Positions 27,212 to 35,335 of a stretch of 64,000 nucleotides of DNA are shown piece by piece. The stretch is from Microbacterium faecale. GTDB lineage: Bacteria; Actinomycetota; Actinomycetes; Actinomycetales; Microbacteriaceae. Each line of letters opens with the position of its first letter. Within the stretch, counting starts at the first letter, position 1. Below the pieces are notes generated by a model, which was given only the letters and a program-made list of their open reading frames with translations, was not told the origin of the DNA and did no database searches. Location: NCBI RefSeq assembly GCF_014640975.1, contig NZ_BMHO01000001.1:630166-694165 (forward strand), given 5' to 3'. The position numbers were made by a program, and so were the translations under genes.

Positions 27212-28093
27212 ATGACGGACGACACCTTGGACGTCGGATTCATCGGGCTCGGCACGATGGGCGGCCCGATGTCGCGGAACATCGCCCGCGGCGGGTTCCC
27301 GCTGCGGGTCCACGACATCGACGCGGAGCTCACGGCGGCGACGGCGGAGCGGATCGGCGCCGTGAGCGCGGTCGCCAGCGCCGACCTCGCGCCGTGCGAC
27401 GTCGTCGTGCTGATGCTCCCGACGAGCGCGCTCGTCCGCGCGGCCCTGCTCGACGGCGACGAGCTTCGGATCCCCTTCCGCGAGGGGACCGTGATCGTCG
27501 ACATGAGCTCGTCGGATCCGACCGAGACGGTCGAGACCGGACGGATGCTCGCCGCACACGGGATCCGCATGGTCGACGCGCCCGTGTCGGGCGCCCGAGA
27601 GCGGGCCGAGGCAGCGACGCTCGCCATCATGCTCGGCACCGACGACGATGCAGCGGCAGAGACCGCCATCCCGGTCATCGAGACGATGAGCCGCAGCATC
27701 TACCGCACCGGCGGGCTCGGCACGGGGCACGCGATGAAGGCCCTCAACAACTTCGTCGCCGGCGCCGCGTTCGCGGCCTCCGCCGAAGCACTCATCGCGG
27801 GCGAGCGATTCGGCCTCGACCCGCAGGTCATGGTCGACATCTTCAACGACTCCACGGGGCAGACGTTCTCGAGCAGCCACGTGCTCGGCCCGCACGTCGT
27901 CGACCGGAAGTTCGCGAGCGGGTTCGCGCTGCCGCTGCTGACGAAGGACGTGCGCATCGCGCAGAAGCTCGGACGGTCGGTCGACCACGCCGCGCCCATC
28001 TGCGACGCGGTGACCGCCGCGTTCGAGGGGGCGCTCGACGACCTCGGCGCCGTCGATCACACGCGAGCGTACGAATTCTGGGAGAAGAGCTGA
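27212..28093 (+). CDS. NAD(P)-dependent oxidoreductase, 3-hydroxyisobutyrate dehydrogenase family
   Basis: About 293 residues of the beta-hydroxyacid dehydrogenase family. The Rossmann motif GLGTMGGPM is at residue 11, the substrate-site DAPVSGAR segment near 122, and the catalytic Lys in HAMKALNNF near 173. The C-terminal all-helical domain is complete. It oxidises or reduces a short 3-hydroxy acid or tartronate-semialdehyde-like compound; in this operon it may process a ring-cleavage product. ATG follows GGAAGGCGAG. Spacing to the next gene is 4 bp. Confidence 0.88.
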   Translation: MTDDTLDVGFIGLGTMGGPMSRNIARGGFPLRVHDIDAELTAATAERIGAVSAVASADLAPCDVVVLMLPTSALVRAALLDGDELRIPFREGTVIVDMSSSDPTETVETGRMLAAHGIRMVDAPVSGARERAEAATLAIMLGTDDDAAAETAIPVIETMSRSIYRTGGLGTGHAMKALNNFVAGAAFAASAEALIAGERFGLDPQVMVDIFNDSTGQTFSSSHVLGPHVVDRKFASGFALPLLTKDVRIAQKLGRSVDHAAPICDAVTAAFEGALDDLGAVDHTRAYEFWEKS

Positions 28094-28097
28094 GCCG

Positions 28098-28628
28098 ATG
28101 GAGCGCTTCGTCACCGCCCTGAGCCGCGTGTTCGGCGTGATCGCCGCCGGCGCGCTCGTCGTGCTGATGGTCGCCATCGTTGTCGACGTGGTCGCGCGGC
28201 AGGTCGGTGGCGGGAGCGTGCCGTCGATGGTCGAGATCGCCGAGTCCGCGCTTGTCGTGTCCATCTTCCTCGGCCTCTCGTGGGCGCTCGTGACGGGCGC
28301 TCACGTGGCCGTCACGCTGGTCATGGATCGACTGGGCGAGACTCTGAATCGCGTCGTGGGGATCGCCGTGTGGATCCTCTGTTCGCTCGTGACTCTCTGG
28401 CTCGTGTTCGCGACGGGGCAGCGCGCGCTGTCGTCGACAGAGCGGGGCGAGACGCGGATGGGACTGGTGATGTGGCCACTGTGGCCCCTGCGCTGGGTGA
28501 TCGTGATCGGCTTCGCCGCGCTCGCGCTGGCGTGCGTCGTGAATGTCGTGCGGGTCTCGACCCGGCGCCTCCCGATGGGATCCACTGACGACCCCGAGAG
28601 CGGCGTCGCGCACGCCGGAGCGGAGTGA
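28098..28628 (+). CDS. TRAP transporter small permease (DctQ type)
   Basis: About 176 residues with four predicted membrane segments, the DctQ layout; the segment VVDVVARQVGGGSVP follows the first helix as in the family. It forms the membrane part of a tripartite importer with the large permease that overlaps it and the binding protein at 30154. Start ATG at 28098, 4 bp after the dehydrogenase. Confidence 0.88.
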   Translation: MERFVTALSRVFGVIAAGALVVLMVAIVVDVVARQVGGGSVPSMVEIAESALVVSIFLGLSWALVTGAHVAVTLVMDRLGETLNRVVGIAVWILCSLVTLWLVFATGQRALSSTERGETRMGLVMWPLWPLRWVIVIGFAALALACVVNVVRVSTRRLPMGSTDDPESGVAHAGAE

Positions 28629-28630
28629 CC

Positions 28631-30031
28631 ATGCAGATCTGGCAGGTGGTCGTCCTCACGATCCTCCTCATGCTCGTCCTGCTTGCGACGCGAATGCCCG
28701 TCGCGTTCAGCCTCGGCGCCGCCGGCGGTGTCGGACTCGTGTTGCTGCAGGGCACCGACTACGCAACACGCACGCTCGGATCCGTTCCGTTCTCTACGAC
28801 CGCGACCTTCACTCTCACGATCATCCCGATGTTCGTGCTGATGGGCATGCTCGCCGTGCGTGCCAACATCGCCGAGAACGTTTTCGCCGTCGCACACCAC
28901 TTCGTCCGGCGGGCTCCGGGCGGACTCGGCGTCGCCACGGTCATGGCCTGTGCCGGCTTCTCGGCGGTGTCCGGGTCCAGCATCGGCACCGCGGCGACGA
29001 TGGCGAAGCTCTCGGTCGAGCAGATGCGGCAGAAGGGGTATCCACCCGCGCTCGCGACCGGCATCGTCGCGGTCGCCGGGACTCTCGGCGTGATGATCCC
29101 GCCAAGTACTTTCCTCGTGCTGTATGCCGTCATGGCGAGCGAGTCGGTCGCGCAGATGCTCGCCGCCGGCATCGTGCCCGGCCTGTTGTCCGCGCTCGGC
29201 TACGTCGTCTACATCATGGTGGCCGGTCAGCGACAGGTCAGTCGCGACCACGAGGACCTCGATGGAGCGATCGGCGAGGCGCGCAGCGAGTTGCAGGACA
29301 AGAAGATCGTCGGCCGTCAGCGCGCCGCCTCTGACACCGTCACCGCGTCGCGTCCGCGCGTCCGGTCGCTGCCGTGGCGCGGCGTCGCACACGTGGCGAT
29401 CCTGTTCCTCATCGTCATCGGTGGCATGTACACCGGGCTATTCACGTCGACCGAGTCGGCCGCGATCGGTGCCCTCGCCGCGCTCGTGATCCTCGCGGTC
29501 GAGAATCGACGGCAGGGGCTCCGCGCGACGATCAGACATTTCCGGGATGCGCTGCTCGATACCGCCCAGGCGACCTCGATGGTGTTCTTCGTCGTCATCG
29601 GATCCGCGATCCTGTCGACGTTCTTTGTCGCCGCGGGCGTGACCCAGGCGATCACCGAGTGGGTCGGCGAGCTGCCGCTGCCGCCGCTCGCGGTGATGGC
29701 GATCCTGCTGGTCTGCCTCGTGCCGCTCGGCATGTTCCTCGAGTCGATGTCGATCCTCATCATCACGGTGCCGATCCTCGTGCCGATCGCCGCCGAGTTC
29801 GGCTTCAGCGGCATCTGGCTCGGGATCATGATCGTGAAGTTCATCGAGATCGGCATGGTGACCCCGCCCGTCGGCATCCTGACGTTCGTCGTCTCCGGGG
29901 CGACGGGGGTCAAGCCCGAGACCGTGTTCCGCGGCGTCATGCCGCTCCTCGGCATCGAGGCAGTCACGACGACCCTGCTGTTGCTGTTCCCCGCCCTGAC
30001 GCTGTTCCTGCCCTCCCTCGTCGCCGTCTGA
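28631..30031 (+). CDS. TRAP transporter large permease (DctM type)
   Basis: About 466 residues, highly hydrophobic with about 12 membrane segments. DctM family blocks include MPVAFSLGAAGGVG, a GSSIGTAATMAKLS loop near residue 117, GVMIPPSTFLVLYAV near residue 155 and VTPPVGILTFVVSGA near residue 412. A long hydrophilic loop around residues 205-245 is larger than usual. ATG at 28631 has GGAG 5 bp upstream; a GTG at 28625 overlapping the DctQ stop is an alternative. Confidence 0.92.
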   Translation: MQIWQVVVLTILLMLVLLATRMPVAFSLGAAGGVGLVLLQGTDYATRTLGSVPFSTTATFTLTIIPMFVLMGMLAVRANIAENVFAVAHHFVRRAPGGLGVATVMACAGFSAVSGSSIGTAATMAKLSVEQMRQKGYPPALATGIVAVAGTLGVMIPPSTFLVLYAVMASESVAQMLAAGIVPGLLSALGYVVYIMVAGQRQVSRDHEDLDGAIGEARSELQDKKIVGRQRAASDTVTASRPRVRSLPWRGVAHVAILFLIVIGGMYTGLFTSTESAAIGALAALVILAVENRRQGLRATIRHFRDALLDTAQATSMVFFVVIGSAILSTFFVAAGVTQAITEWVGELPLPPLAVMAILLVCLVPLGMFLESMSILIITVPILVPIAAEFGFSGIWLGIMIVKFIEIGMVTPPVGILTFVVSGATGVKPETVFRGVMPLLGIEAVTTTLLLLFPALTLFLPSLVAV

Positions 30032-30153
30032 CGCGGGTGTGCGCCAGCGCACCAGACCCGTTCGCCCACGTACTAACCCCGCCGACCATGGCAGGCGAGA
30101 CTGTCAGAGATCGACCCGCCACCTCGGCACACCCTCAACGGAGAGGATCCTCG

Positions 30154-31296
30154 ATGTCACGCTCACGTTTTACTCGCAGGGCCGCGCTCGCCGCGGGATC
30201 GGCAGCCGCGATGCTGCTCGTCGCCGGCTGTTCGGGAGTCGTCGCGGACGATGACGGCGATGGCGGAGGCTCTGCCGGCGCGGAGGTCGAGCTCACGCTC
30301 GTGACCTCCGCGATCGACGGCACCCCCAACGCCGCGGTGCAGGACGCCTACCTCGACCTTGTCGAGGAGCGCAGCGACGGCCGGATCTCGTTCGAACGCA
30401 CCGAGGCGTACTCGCTGTGCAACGCGCAGGAGATCGTCGACTGCGTGCGCGACGGGCGCGCCGACATCGGCGTCACCATCCCGGACTACACGCCGCAGTA
30501 CTTCCCGTCGACGAGCGTCGTCAGCATCCCCTTCATCGGGCAGAACTGGCAGGCGATCATGCAGTCGCTGTACGACCTGCACGTCGATAACGCCGACGCG
30601 AAGGCGATGATGGACAGCAACGGGCTGCACCACCTGAGCACCTGGCCCGTCGGCCGCGCGCTGATCGGATCGCCCACGGAGGTCACGGAACCGTCGGATC
30701 TCGAGGGCCTGTCGTTGCGCGTCTCGGGTCCGCTCGGCCAGCAGCTGTTCGAGGACGCGGGGGCGAACATCGTCGCTCTCCCGGCGAACGAGGCCTACGA
30801 GGGAGTCGAACGCGGTGTCGTCGACGGCGTAGCCGCGGGCATGGACTTCCCCGTCAACTACAAGCTCATGGAGTTGCTGCCGCACTGGACGGACCCCGGG
30901 ATCGGTGAGTACTCGTCGTTCGGCATGTGGCTCTCCGCTGACGCCTACGACGGCCTGCCCGACGACCTGAAGACGATCGTCGACGACGCCGCCGCGGAGC
31001 TCAGCTCGGGTCTCGGCGCGGAGGCGTTCAACGGCACCGCCGCCGACCAGTGCCCACAGATGCTCGAGGCGAGCACGGTCGAGAACCTCGGCCAGTGGGA
31101 CGAGTCCGTCACCGAGCAGTGGCGCGACGAGACGGGCGACGCGCTTCTCGACGCCTGGGTCGACCTCGCGACCGATCAGGGCCTCGACAACGCGCAGGGC
31201 GTGCTCGACGACTACCTCGCGGGCCTGGACGAGTACGCCGACGCCGAGGTCGATGACGCGACACTCTCCTGCGTCGAACAGTTCGCGAATCGATGA
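30154..31296 (+). CDS. TRAP transporter substrate-binding lipoprotein (DctP type)
   Basis: About 380 residues. A TRRAAL N terminus, hydrophobic core and lipobox VAGC (Cys26) mark a lipoprotein, possibly Tat-exported. The DctP fold is shown by the VEERSDGRISFE strand-helix, LEGLSLRVSG near residue 185 with the family's conserved Arg, and YEGVERGVVDGV near residue 217. It captures an organic acid for the DctQM permease upstream. Gene order Q-M-P is less usual than P-Q-M. GGAGAGGATCC precedes ATG. An aromatic or dicarboxylic acid substrate is suggested by the adjoining ring-cleavage genes. Confidence 0.9.
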   Translation: MSRSRFTRRAALAAGSAAAMLLVAGCSGVVADDDGDGGGSAGAEVELTLVTSAIDGTPNAAVQDAYLDLVEERSDGRISFERTEAYSLCNAQEIVDCVRDGRADIGVTIPDYTPQYFPSTSVVSIPFIGQNWQAIMQSLYDLHVDNADAKAMMDSNGLHHLSTWPVGRALIGSPTEVTEPSDLEGLSLRVSGPLGQQLFEDAGANIVALPANEAYEGVERGVVDGVAAGMDFPVNYKLMELLPHWTDPGIGEYSSFGMWLSADAYDGLPDDLKTIVDDAAAELSSGLGAEAFNGTAADQCPQMLEASTVENLGQWDESVTEQWRDETGDALLDAWVDLATDQGLDNAQGVLDDYLAGLDEYADAEVDDATLSCVEQFANR

Positions 31297-31313
31297 GAGA
31301 AGGAGACGAGACG

Positions 31314-32717
31314 ATGACGACCAACGCACTTCTCGATGCCATCACGGCGCCGAGCGGATCCGGACGTCCGGTCGCAGATGCGGCCACCGACGAGGTCTTC
31401 GGGCACGCGCCAGAGCACACGACGGCGGATCTCGACGCGGCCCTGGCAGCCGCGCGCCGCGCGCAACCGGCGTGGGCCGCGCTCGGCCACGAGGAGCGCG
31501 CGCGGATCCTGAACGCCGCCGCCGACGAGGTCGAGGCGCACGCCGAGGAACTCGCCGACATCATCGCGCGCGAGCAGGGCAAGCCGCTTAACGGTGCCGG
31601 GGCGCGCTTCGAGGCGGGCGGCTGCGCCGTCTGGATCCGCACGGCGGCCGACACCCCGCTCGAAGACGAGGTCCTGTTCGAGGCGGAGGGCACGCGTTCG
31701 GTGCTGCGCTACGAGCCGCTCGGCGTCGTGGCCGCCATCAACCCATGGAACTGGCCGGCGCTCATCGCGATCTGGCAGATCGCGCCATCGTTGCGCATGG
31801 GGAACACCGTCGTCGCGAAGCCGAGCGAGTACACGCCGCTGAGCGTGCTCGCCGTGATCGAGCTGATGAACCGTCACCTGCCCGAGGGCGTGTTGACCGG
31901 GGTCGCGGGCGGACGCGACGTCGGAGCGGCGATCTCGGCTCACCCCGAGGTCGACAAGGTGATGTTCACCGGATCGACGGCGACGGGACGCCGCATCGTC
32001 GAGAGCTCGGCGGACAACCTCGCGCGCCTGACGCTCGAGCTGGGCGGTAACGACCCGGGGATCGTGCTGCCGGGCGCCGACCCGGCCGCGATCGCCGAGG
32101 GGCTGTTCTGGGGAGCGTTCATCAATACGGGCCAGACGTGCGCGGCCCTCAAGCGGCTCTACGTGCACGACTCGATCTACGACGACGTCGTCACGGCGCT
32201 CGCCGGCATCGCGGAGAGCATGCCGCTCGGCGCGGGCACCAGCGAAGAGAGCGCGCTCGGCCCGCTCACGACCGATCAGCAGTTCGGCATCGTCTCGCGC
32301 CTCGTCGACGACGCGCGGCAGCGCGGCGCGCGCATCGTCACGGGCGGGGAGCCCGCGACGGAGCTCGGCCCGCGGTTCTATCGCGCGACGATCGTGGCGG
32401 ACATCGACGACGACGCCCCGCTCGTGGCGGAGGAGCAGTTCGGCCCGGTGCTGCCGGTGCTGCGCTACAGCGACGTCGACGACGCGATCGCGCGGGCGAA
32501 CTCGTCGGAGCAGGGGCTCGGCGCATCGCTCTGGGGCAACCCTGACGAGGCGTTCGCGCTGGCAGGCCGAATCGAATCCGGAACCGTCTGGATCAACCAG
32601 CACGGCACGCTCAACCCCGTCGTCCCGTTCGGCGGCACGAAGGCGTCCGGCTACGGTCTCGAGTTCGGCTCCCACGGCCTGAAGGCCGTCGGGGCGCCGA
32701 AGGTCATCACGGTCTGA
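31314..32717 (+). CDS. Aldehyde dehydrogenase family protein
   Basis: About 467 residues with a complete ALDH fold: AINPWNWPAL near residue 141, FTGSTATGRR near 219, catalytic base in ELGGND (about 241), nucleophilic Cys in GQTCAA (about 275) and a C-terminal PFGGTKASGYGLE. It oxidises an aldehyde with NAD(P). In this operon it may act on a 2-hydroxymuconic semialdehyde-type product of the extradiol dioxygenase or on an aromatic aldehyde such as vanillin. ATG at 31314 follows GAAGGAGACG. Confidence 0.92.
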   Translation: MTTNALLDAITAPSGSGRPVADAATDEVFGHAPEHTTADLDAALAAARRAQPAWAALGHEERARILNAAADEVEAHAEELADIIAREQGKPLNGAGARFEAGGCAVWIRTAADTPLEDEVLFEAEGTRSVLRYEPLGVVAAINPWNWPALIAIWQIAPSLRMGNTVVAKPSEYTPLSVLAVIELMNRHLPEGVLTGVAGGRDVGAAISAHPEVDKVMFTGSTATGRRIVESSADNLARLTLELGGNDPGIVLPGADPAAIAEGLFWGAFINTGQTCAALKRLYVHDSIYDDVVTALAGIAESMPLGAGTSEESALGPLTTDQQFGIVSRLVDDARQRGARIVTGGEPATELGPRFYRATIVADIDDDAPLVAEEQFGPVLPVLRYSDVDDAIARANSSEQGLGASLWGNPDEAFALAGRIESGTVWINQHGTLNPVVPFGGTKASGYGLEFGSHGLKAVGAPKVITV

Positions 32718-32721
32718 TGCC

Positions 32722-33642
32722 ATGAGACTCGGAATGATCGAGATCGACGGCGCCGCTGCCCTCGTCGTGCGGGTGTCCGACGACGAGGCGGCGATCGTCG
32801 ACGGCGTGGCGTCGCTCGACCACGTCTTCCTCGGCGGCGAACCCGACCTCGAAGAAGCGGCCGCGGTCGCGCTCGAACGGGGCCGCCGCGTCTCGCTTGA
32901 GGGAGCGCACTGGCTGCCGCCCGTGCGGCGCCCGCCAAAGATCCTGTGCGTCGCGCTGAACAACAGCGCGAACCCCGACCGGATCCTGTCCGGGCCCGAC
33001 ACCCCGGCGATGTTCGTGAAGCCATCGTCCTCGCTCGTGGGATCGGGGCGCCCCATCCGCCTGCGAGAAGAGATGGGGCGGGTGCACCCCGAACCCGAGC
33101 TCGCCGTCGTGATCGGCCGATCCGGATCCGAGATCCCTGTCGCCGATGCGTACGAGCACGTGTTCGGCTACACGATCATGAACGATCTCACCTCGCCGAC
33201 GATGCGCGGCGAGGACACGTTCCACTACCGCGCGATCCACCCGGATCCTGACGCGGCTGACGGCATCCGGTACGTCGAGAGCTGGGTCAGCTACCCCGCG
33301 CGCTACAAGGGGACCGACACCTTCGGTCCGCTCGGGCCGTGGGTCGCGACCCGCGACGAGATCCCGGATCCGCACGCCCTGCGCATCACGTGCAGCCACG
33401 ACGGGGCGCTCGTCACGGAGGACAACACCGCGAACCTGCGGTTCAGCGTGGCCGAGGTGGTCTCCTTCGCGTCGCAGTACATGACGCTCGAGGCGGGCGA
33501 CGTGATCGCGATGGGCACGGCGCTGAAGCGTTCGGCGAAGGGCGGAGCCGTGCAGAACGTCGACCTGACCCGGCTCGGCGGGGTGGTCGAGGTGGCGATC
33601 GAGGGGATCGGGACGCTCTCGAACCCCGTCGAACATCGATGA
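32722..33642 (+). CDS. Fumarylacetoacetate hydrolase family protein
   Basis: About 306 residues: a short N-terminal domain to about residue 70, then the FAH C-terminal fold starting at PPKILCVALNN. The metal-binding glutamates are in HPEPELAVVIGR near residue 115; GYTIMNDLT and GPWVATRDEIPDP follow in family order. FAH-family members include hydratases and decarboxylases of the meta-cleavage pathway (2-oxopent-4-enoate hydratase, oxalocrotonate decarboxylase) and acylpyruvases. The neighbouring extradiol dioxygenase and ALDH make a meta-cleavage role likely. Confidence 0.9.
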   Translation: MRLGMIEIDGAAALVVRVSDDEAAIVDGVASLDHVFLGGEPDLEEAAAVALERGRRVSLEGAHWLPPVRRPPKILCVALNNSANPDRILSGPDTPAMFVKPSSSLVGSGRPIRLREEMGRVHPEPELAVVIGRSGSEIPVADAYEHVFGYTIMNDLTSPTMRGEDTFHYRAIHPDPDAADGIRYVESWVSYPARYKGTDTFGPLGPWVATRDEIPDPHALRITCSHDGALVTEDNTANLRFSVAEVVSFASQYMTLEAGDVIAMGTALKRSAKGGAVQNVDLTRLGGVVEVAIEGIGTLSNPVEHR

Positions 33643-33676
33643 CCCGCCGACCGATCCGACGCGAGGAGACGCGTAC

Positions 33677-34672
33677 ATGACACGCCACCAGCTGTCCCAC
33701 CTCGGGATTCACGGCATCCTCACCCCGACCCCAGATGAGACGATCCGGTACTTCCACGACCTGCTCGGCATGGACGTGGTCGCGACCCGCGGCGACAGCA
33801 CCTACCTGCGCAGCTTCAACACCTACGAGGCGTGGACGCTCAAGGTGACAGCGTCGGATCGCGCCGGGCTCGACTACGTCGGCTGGCGTACGGACGGCGA
33901 GGAGGAGCTCGCCCAGCGGGTCGCCTGGCTCACAGACGCCGGCATCGAGGGGCGGTGGGTCGACCCCGACGAGGGGATCGGCCCCGCCTACGCGTTCGAG
34001 GATCCCGACGGGCACGAGTTCCGCATCTACTGGGAGACGGAGCGGTACGTCCCGTCGGAGGCGACGCGTCCCGTGATCCCGACGAACGTGCAGGCGTACG
34101 TGGGGCGCGGCGCGAACGTGAAGCACCTCGACCACGTGAACCTGCTCGCGCGCGACGTACGGGCATGCCGCGAGTTCTGGGAGGACGGGTTCGGACTTCG
34201 CACGTACGAGACGATCCTCATGCCGGACGGTCAGCGTGAGGCCGGCGCGTGGATGAGCAGTTCGATCCAGGGCCACGAGCTCATCTACACCGCCGAGAAG
34301 ACGGTGGGCCGCGCGCGCCTGCACCACTTCGCCTACGCGGTCGAGAGCCGCGAGGAAGTGCTGCGTGCCGCGGACATCATGGCTGACGCGCGCGTGCGCA
34401 TCGAGGCTGGCCCCTCGAAGCACACCGCGATCCAGGGCTTCTACCTCTACACGATCGAACCGGGCGGCAATCGCATCGAGGTCGCCCACGGCGGCTATCT
34501 GCGCTTCGCGCCCGACCAGGAGACCTTCGTGTGGACCGCCGAAGAGTGGGGCAAGAAGCCCGGCTGGGGAGCTCCGCCGCCGCCCGAGTTCCACGTCTAC
34601 GGCACGCCCGTCGTCGAGGAGCTCGCCGACGATGCGGCGCGCGTGCCGACCCTCGGCCCGGACGATGTCTGA
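33677..34672 (+). CDS. Extradiol ring-cleavage dioxygenase, catechol 2,3-dioxygenase type (VOC fold)
   Basis: About 331 residues with two VOC modules, the type I extradiol layout. The C-terminal module carries the iron triad: His153 in KHLDHVNLL, His216/217 in LHHFAYAV and Glu268 in GNRIEVAHGGY; the spacing matches catechol 2,3-dioxygenase. It cleaves an aromatic diol next to one hydroxyl, giving a 2-hydroxymuconic semialdehyde. About 60 C-terminal residues after the triad include a WTAEEWGKKPGWG segment also typical of this group. Stop overlaps the next start by 8 bases. Substrate could be catechol, homoprotocatechuate or a substituted catechol. Confidence 0.9.
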   Translation: MTRHQLSHLGIHGILTPTPDETIRYFHDLLGMDVVATRGDSTYLRSFNTYEAWTLKVTASDRAGLDYVGWRTDGEEELAQRVAWLTDAGIEGRWVDPDEGIGPAYAFEDPDGHEFRIYWETERYVPSEATRPVIPTNVQAYVGRGANVKHLDHVNLLARDVRACREFWEDGFGLRTYETILMPDGQREAGAWMSSSIQGHELIYTAEKTVGRARLHHFAYAVESREEVLRAADIMADARVRIEAGPSKHTAIQGFYLYTIEPGGNRIEVAHGGYLRFAPDQETFVWTAEEWGKKPGWGAPPPPEFHVYGTPVVEELADDAARVPTLGPDDV

Positions 34673-35258
34673 CGCGGAGCGCTTCACCTCGCCGCACCCG
34701 GAGGAGCTCGACGCGGCCCGGCGTGAGGTCTACGACGCGATCGTGAACGGACCGCGTGCCGCCGAAACCTCGCGCACGCCGACCACCGACGCCGACGGCG
34801 CGCTGCTCGGACCGTTCGCCACGATGCTGCTCGCCCCGGGGACGGGGATGGCGGTCCAGCGCCTCGGCGGCGCGATCCGTTTCGCCGGGACGCTGTCGGC
34901 CGCCGCGCGCGAGGCCGCGATCCTCGCCGTGGCCGCGGCGGAGCGCAGCGACTTCGAGTGGTTCGCCCACGAGCAGGCGGCGGTCGCGGCCGGCGTCGCT
35001 CCGGATGACGTCGCGGCGATTCGCGGCGGCGGCGAACCGGCGGATCCGGCGCTCGCCGCAGTCTGCCGCGCGACGCGCGCCCTGCACGCGGACGGCGCGC
35101 TCGACGATGCGGCGTTTGCCGAGACGGTCGACGTCGTCGGGCGCGAGGGGCTCGCCGAGCTCGTCTGGCTCACCGGCTACTACGCGATGCTCGCGACGTC
35201 GTTGCGCGTGTTCGACCCGCCGGTGCCGCCGGCCGCGCGCGGCATCTTCGCCGACTGA
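34665..35258 (+). CDS. Carboxymuconolactone decarboxylase-like protein (long form)
   Basis: About 197 residues. The CMD-like helix pair is visible in LSAAAREAAILAVAAAERSD near residue 75 and FEWFAHEQAAVAAGV near residue 98, where EWFAHE matches a subgroup conserved next to catabolic genes. No CxxC is present. ATG at 34665 overlaps the dioxygenase stop, so translation is coupled. Role in ring-cleavage product processing is inferred from the operon; it differs clearly from the shorter PcaC-like protein at the head of the same operon. Confidence 0.8.
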   Translation: MSDAERFTSPHPEELDAARREVYDAIVNGPRAAETSRTPTTDADGALLGPFATMLLAPGTGMAVQRLGGAIRFAGTLSAAAREAAILAVAAAERSDFEWFAHEQAAVAAGVAPDDVAAIRGGGEPADPALAAVCRATRALHADGALDDAAFAETVDVVGREGLAELVWLTGYYAMLATSLRVFDPPVPPAARGIFAD

Positions 35259-35265
35259 CCCGCAC

Positions 35266-35307
35266 GACGAAGCGCCCGCCTCGATCTCTCGAGACGGGCG
35301 CTTCGTC
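35266..35307. terminator. Terminator between the ring-cleavage operon and the tannase-like gene
   Basis: 19-bp stem with one C-A mismatch and a TCTC loop. On the minus-strand RNA the mismatch becomes G-U, so it best serves the convergent tannase-like gene. The core arms GCGCCCGCCTCG / CGAGACGGGCGC equal those at 23041-23077. Confidence 0.75.
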
Positions 35308-35335
35308 ATGCCGCGACGGATGCCCGGCGTTCGCC

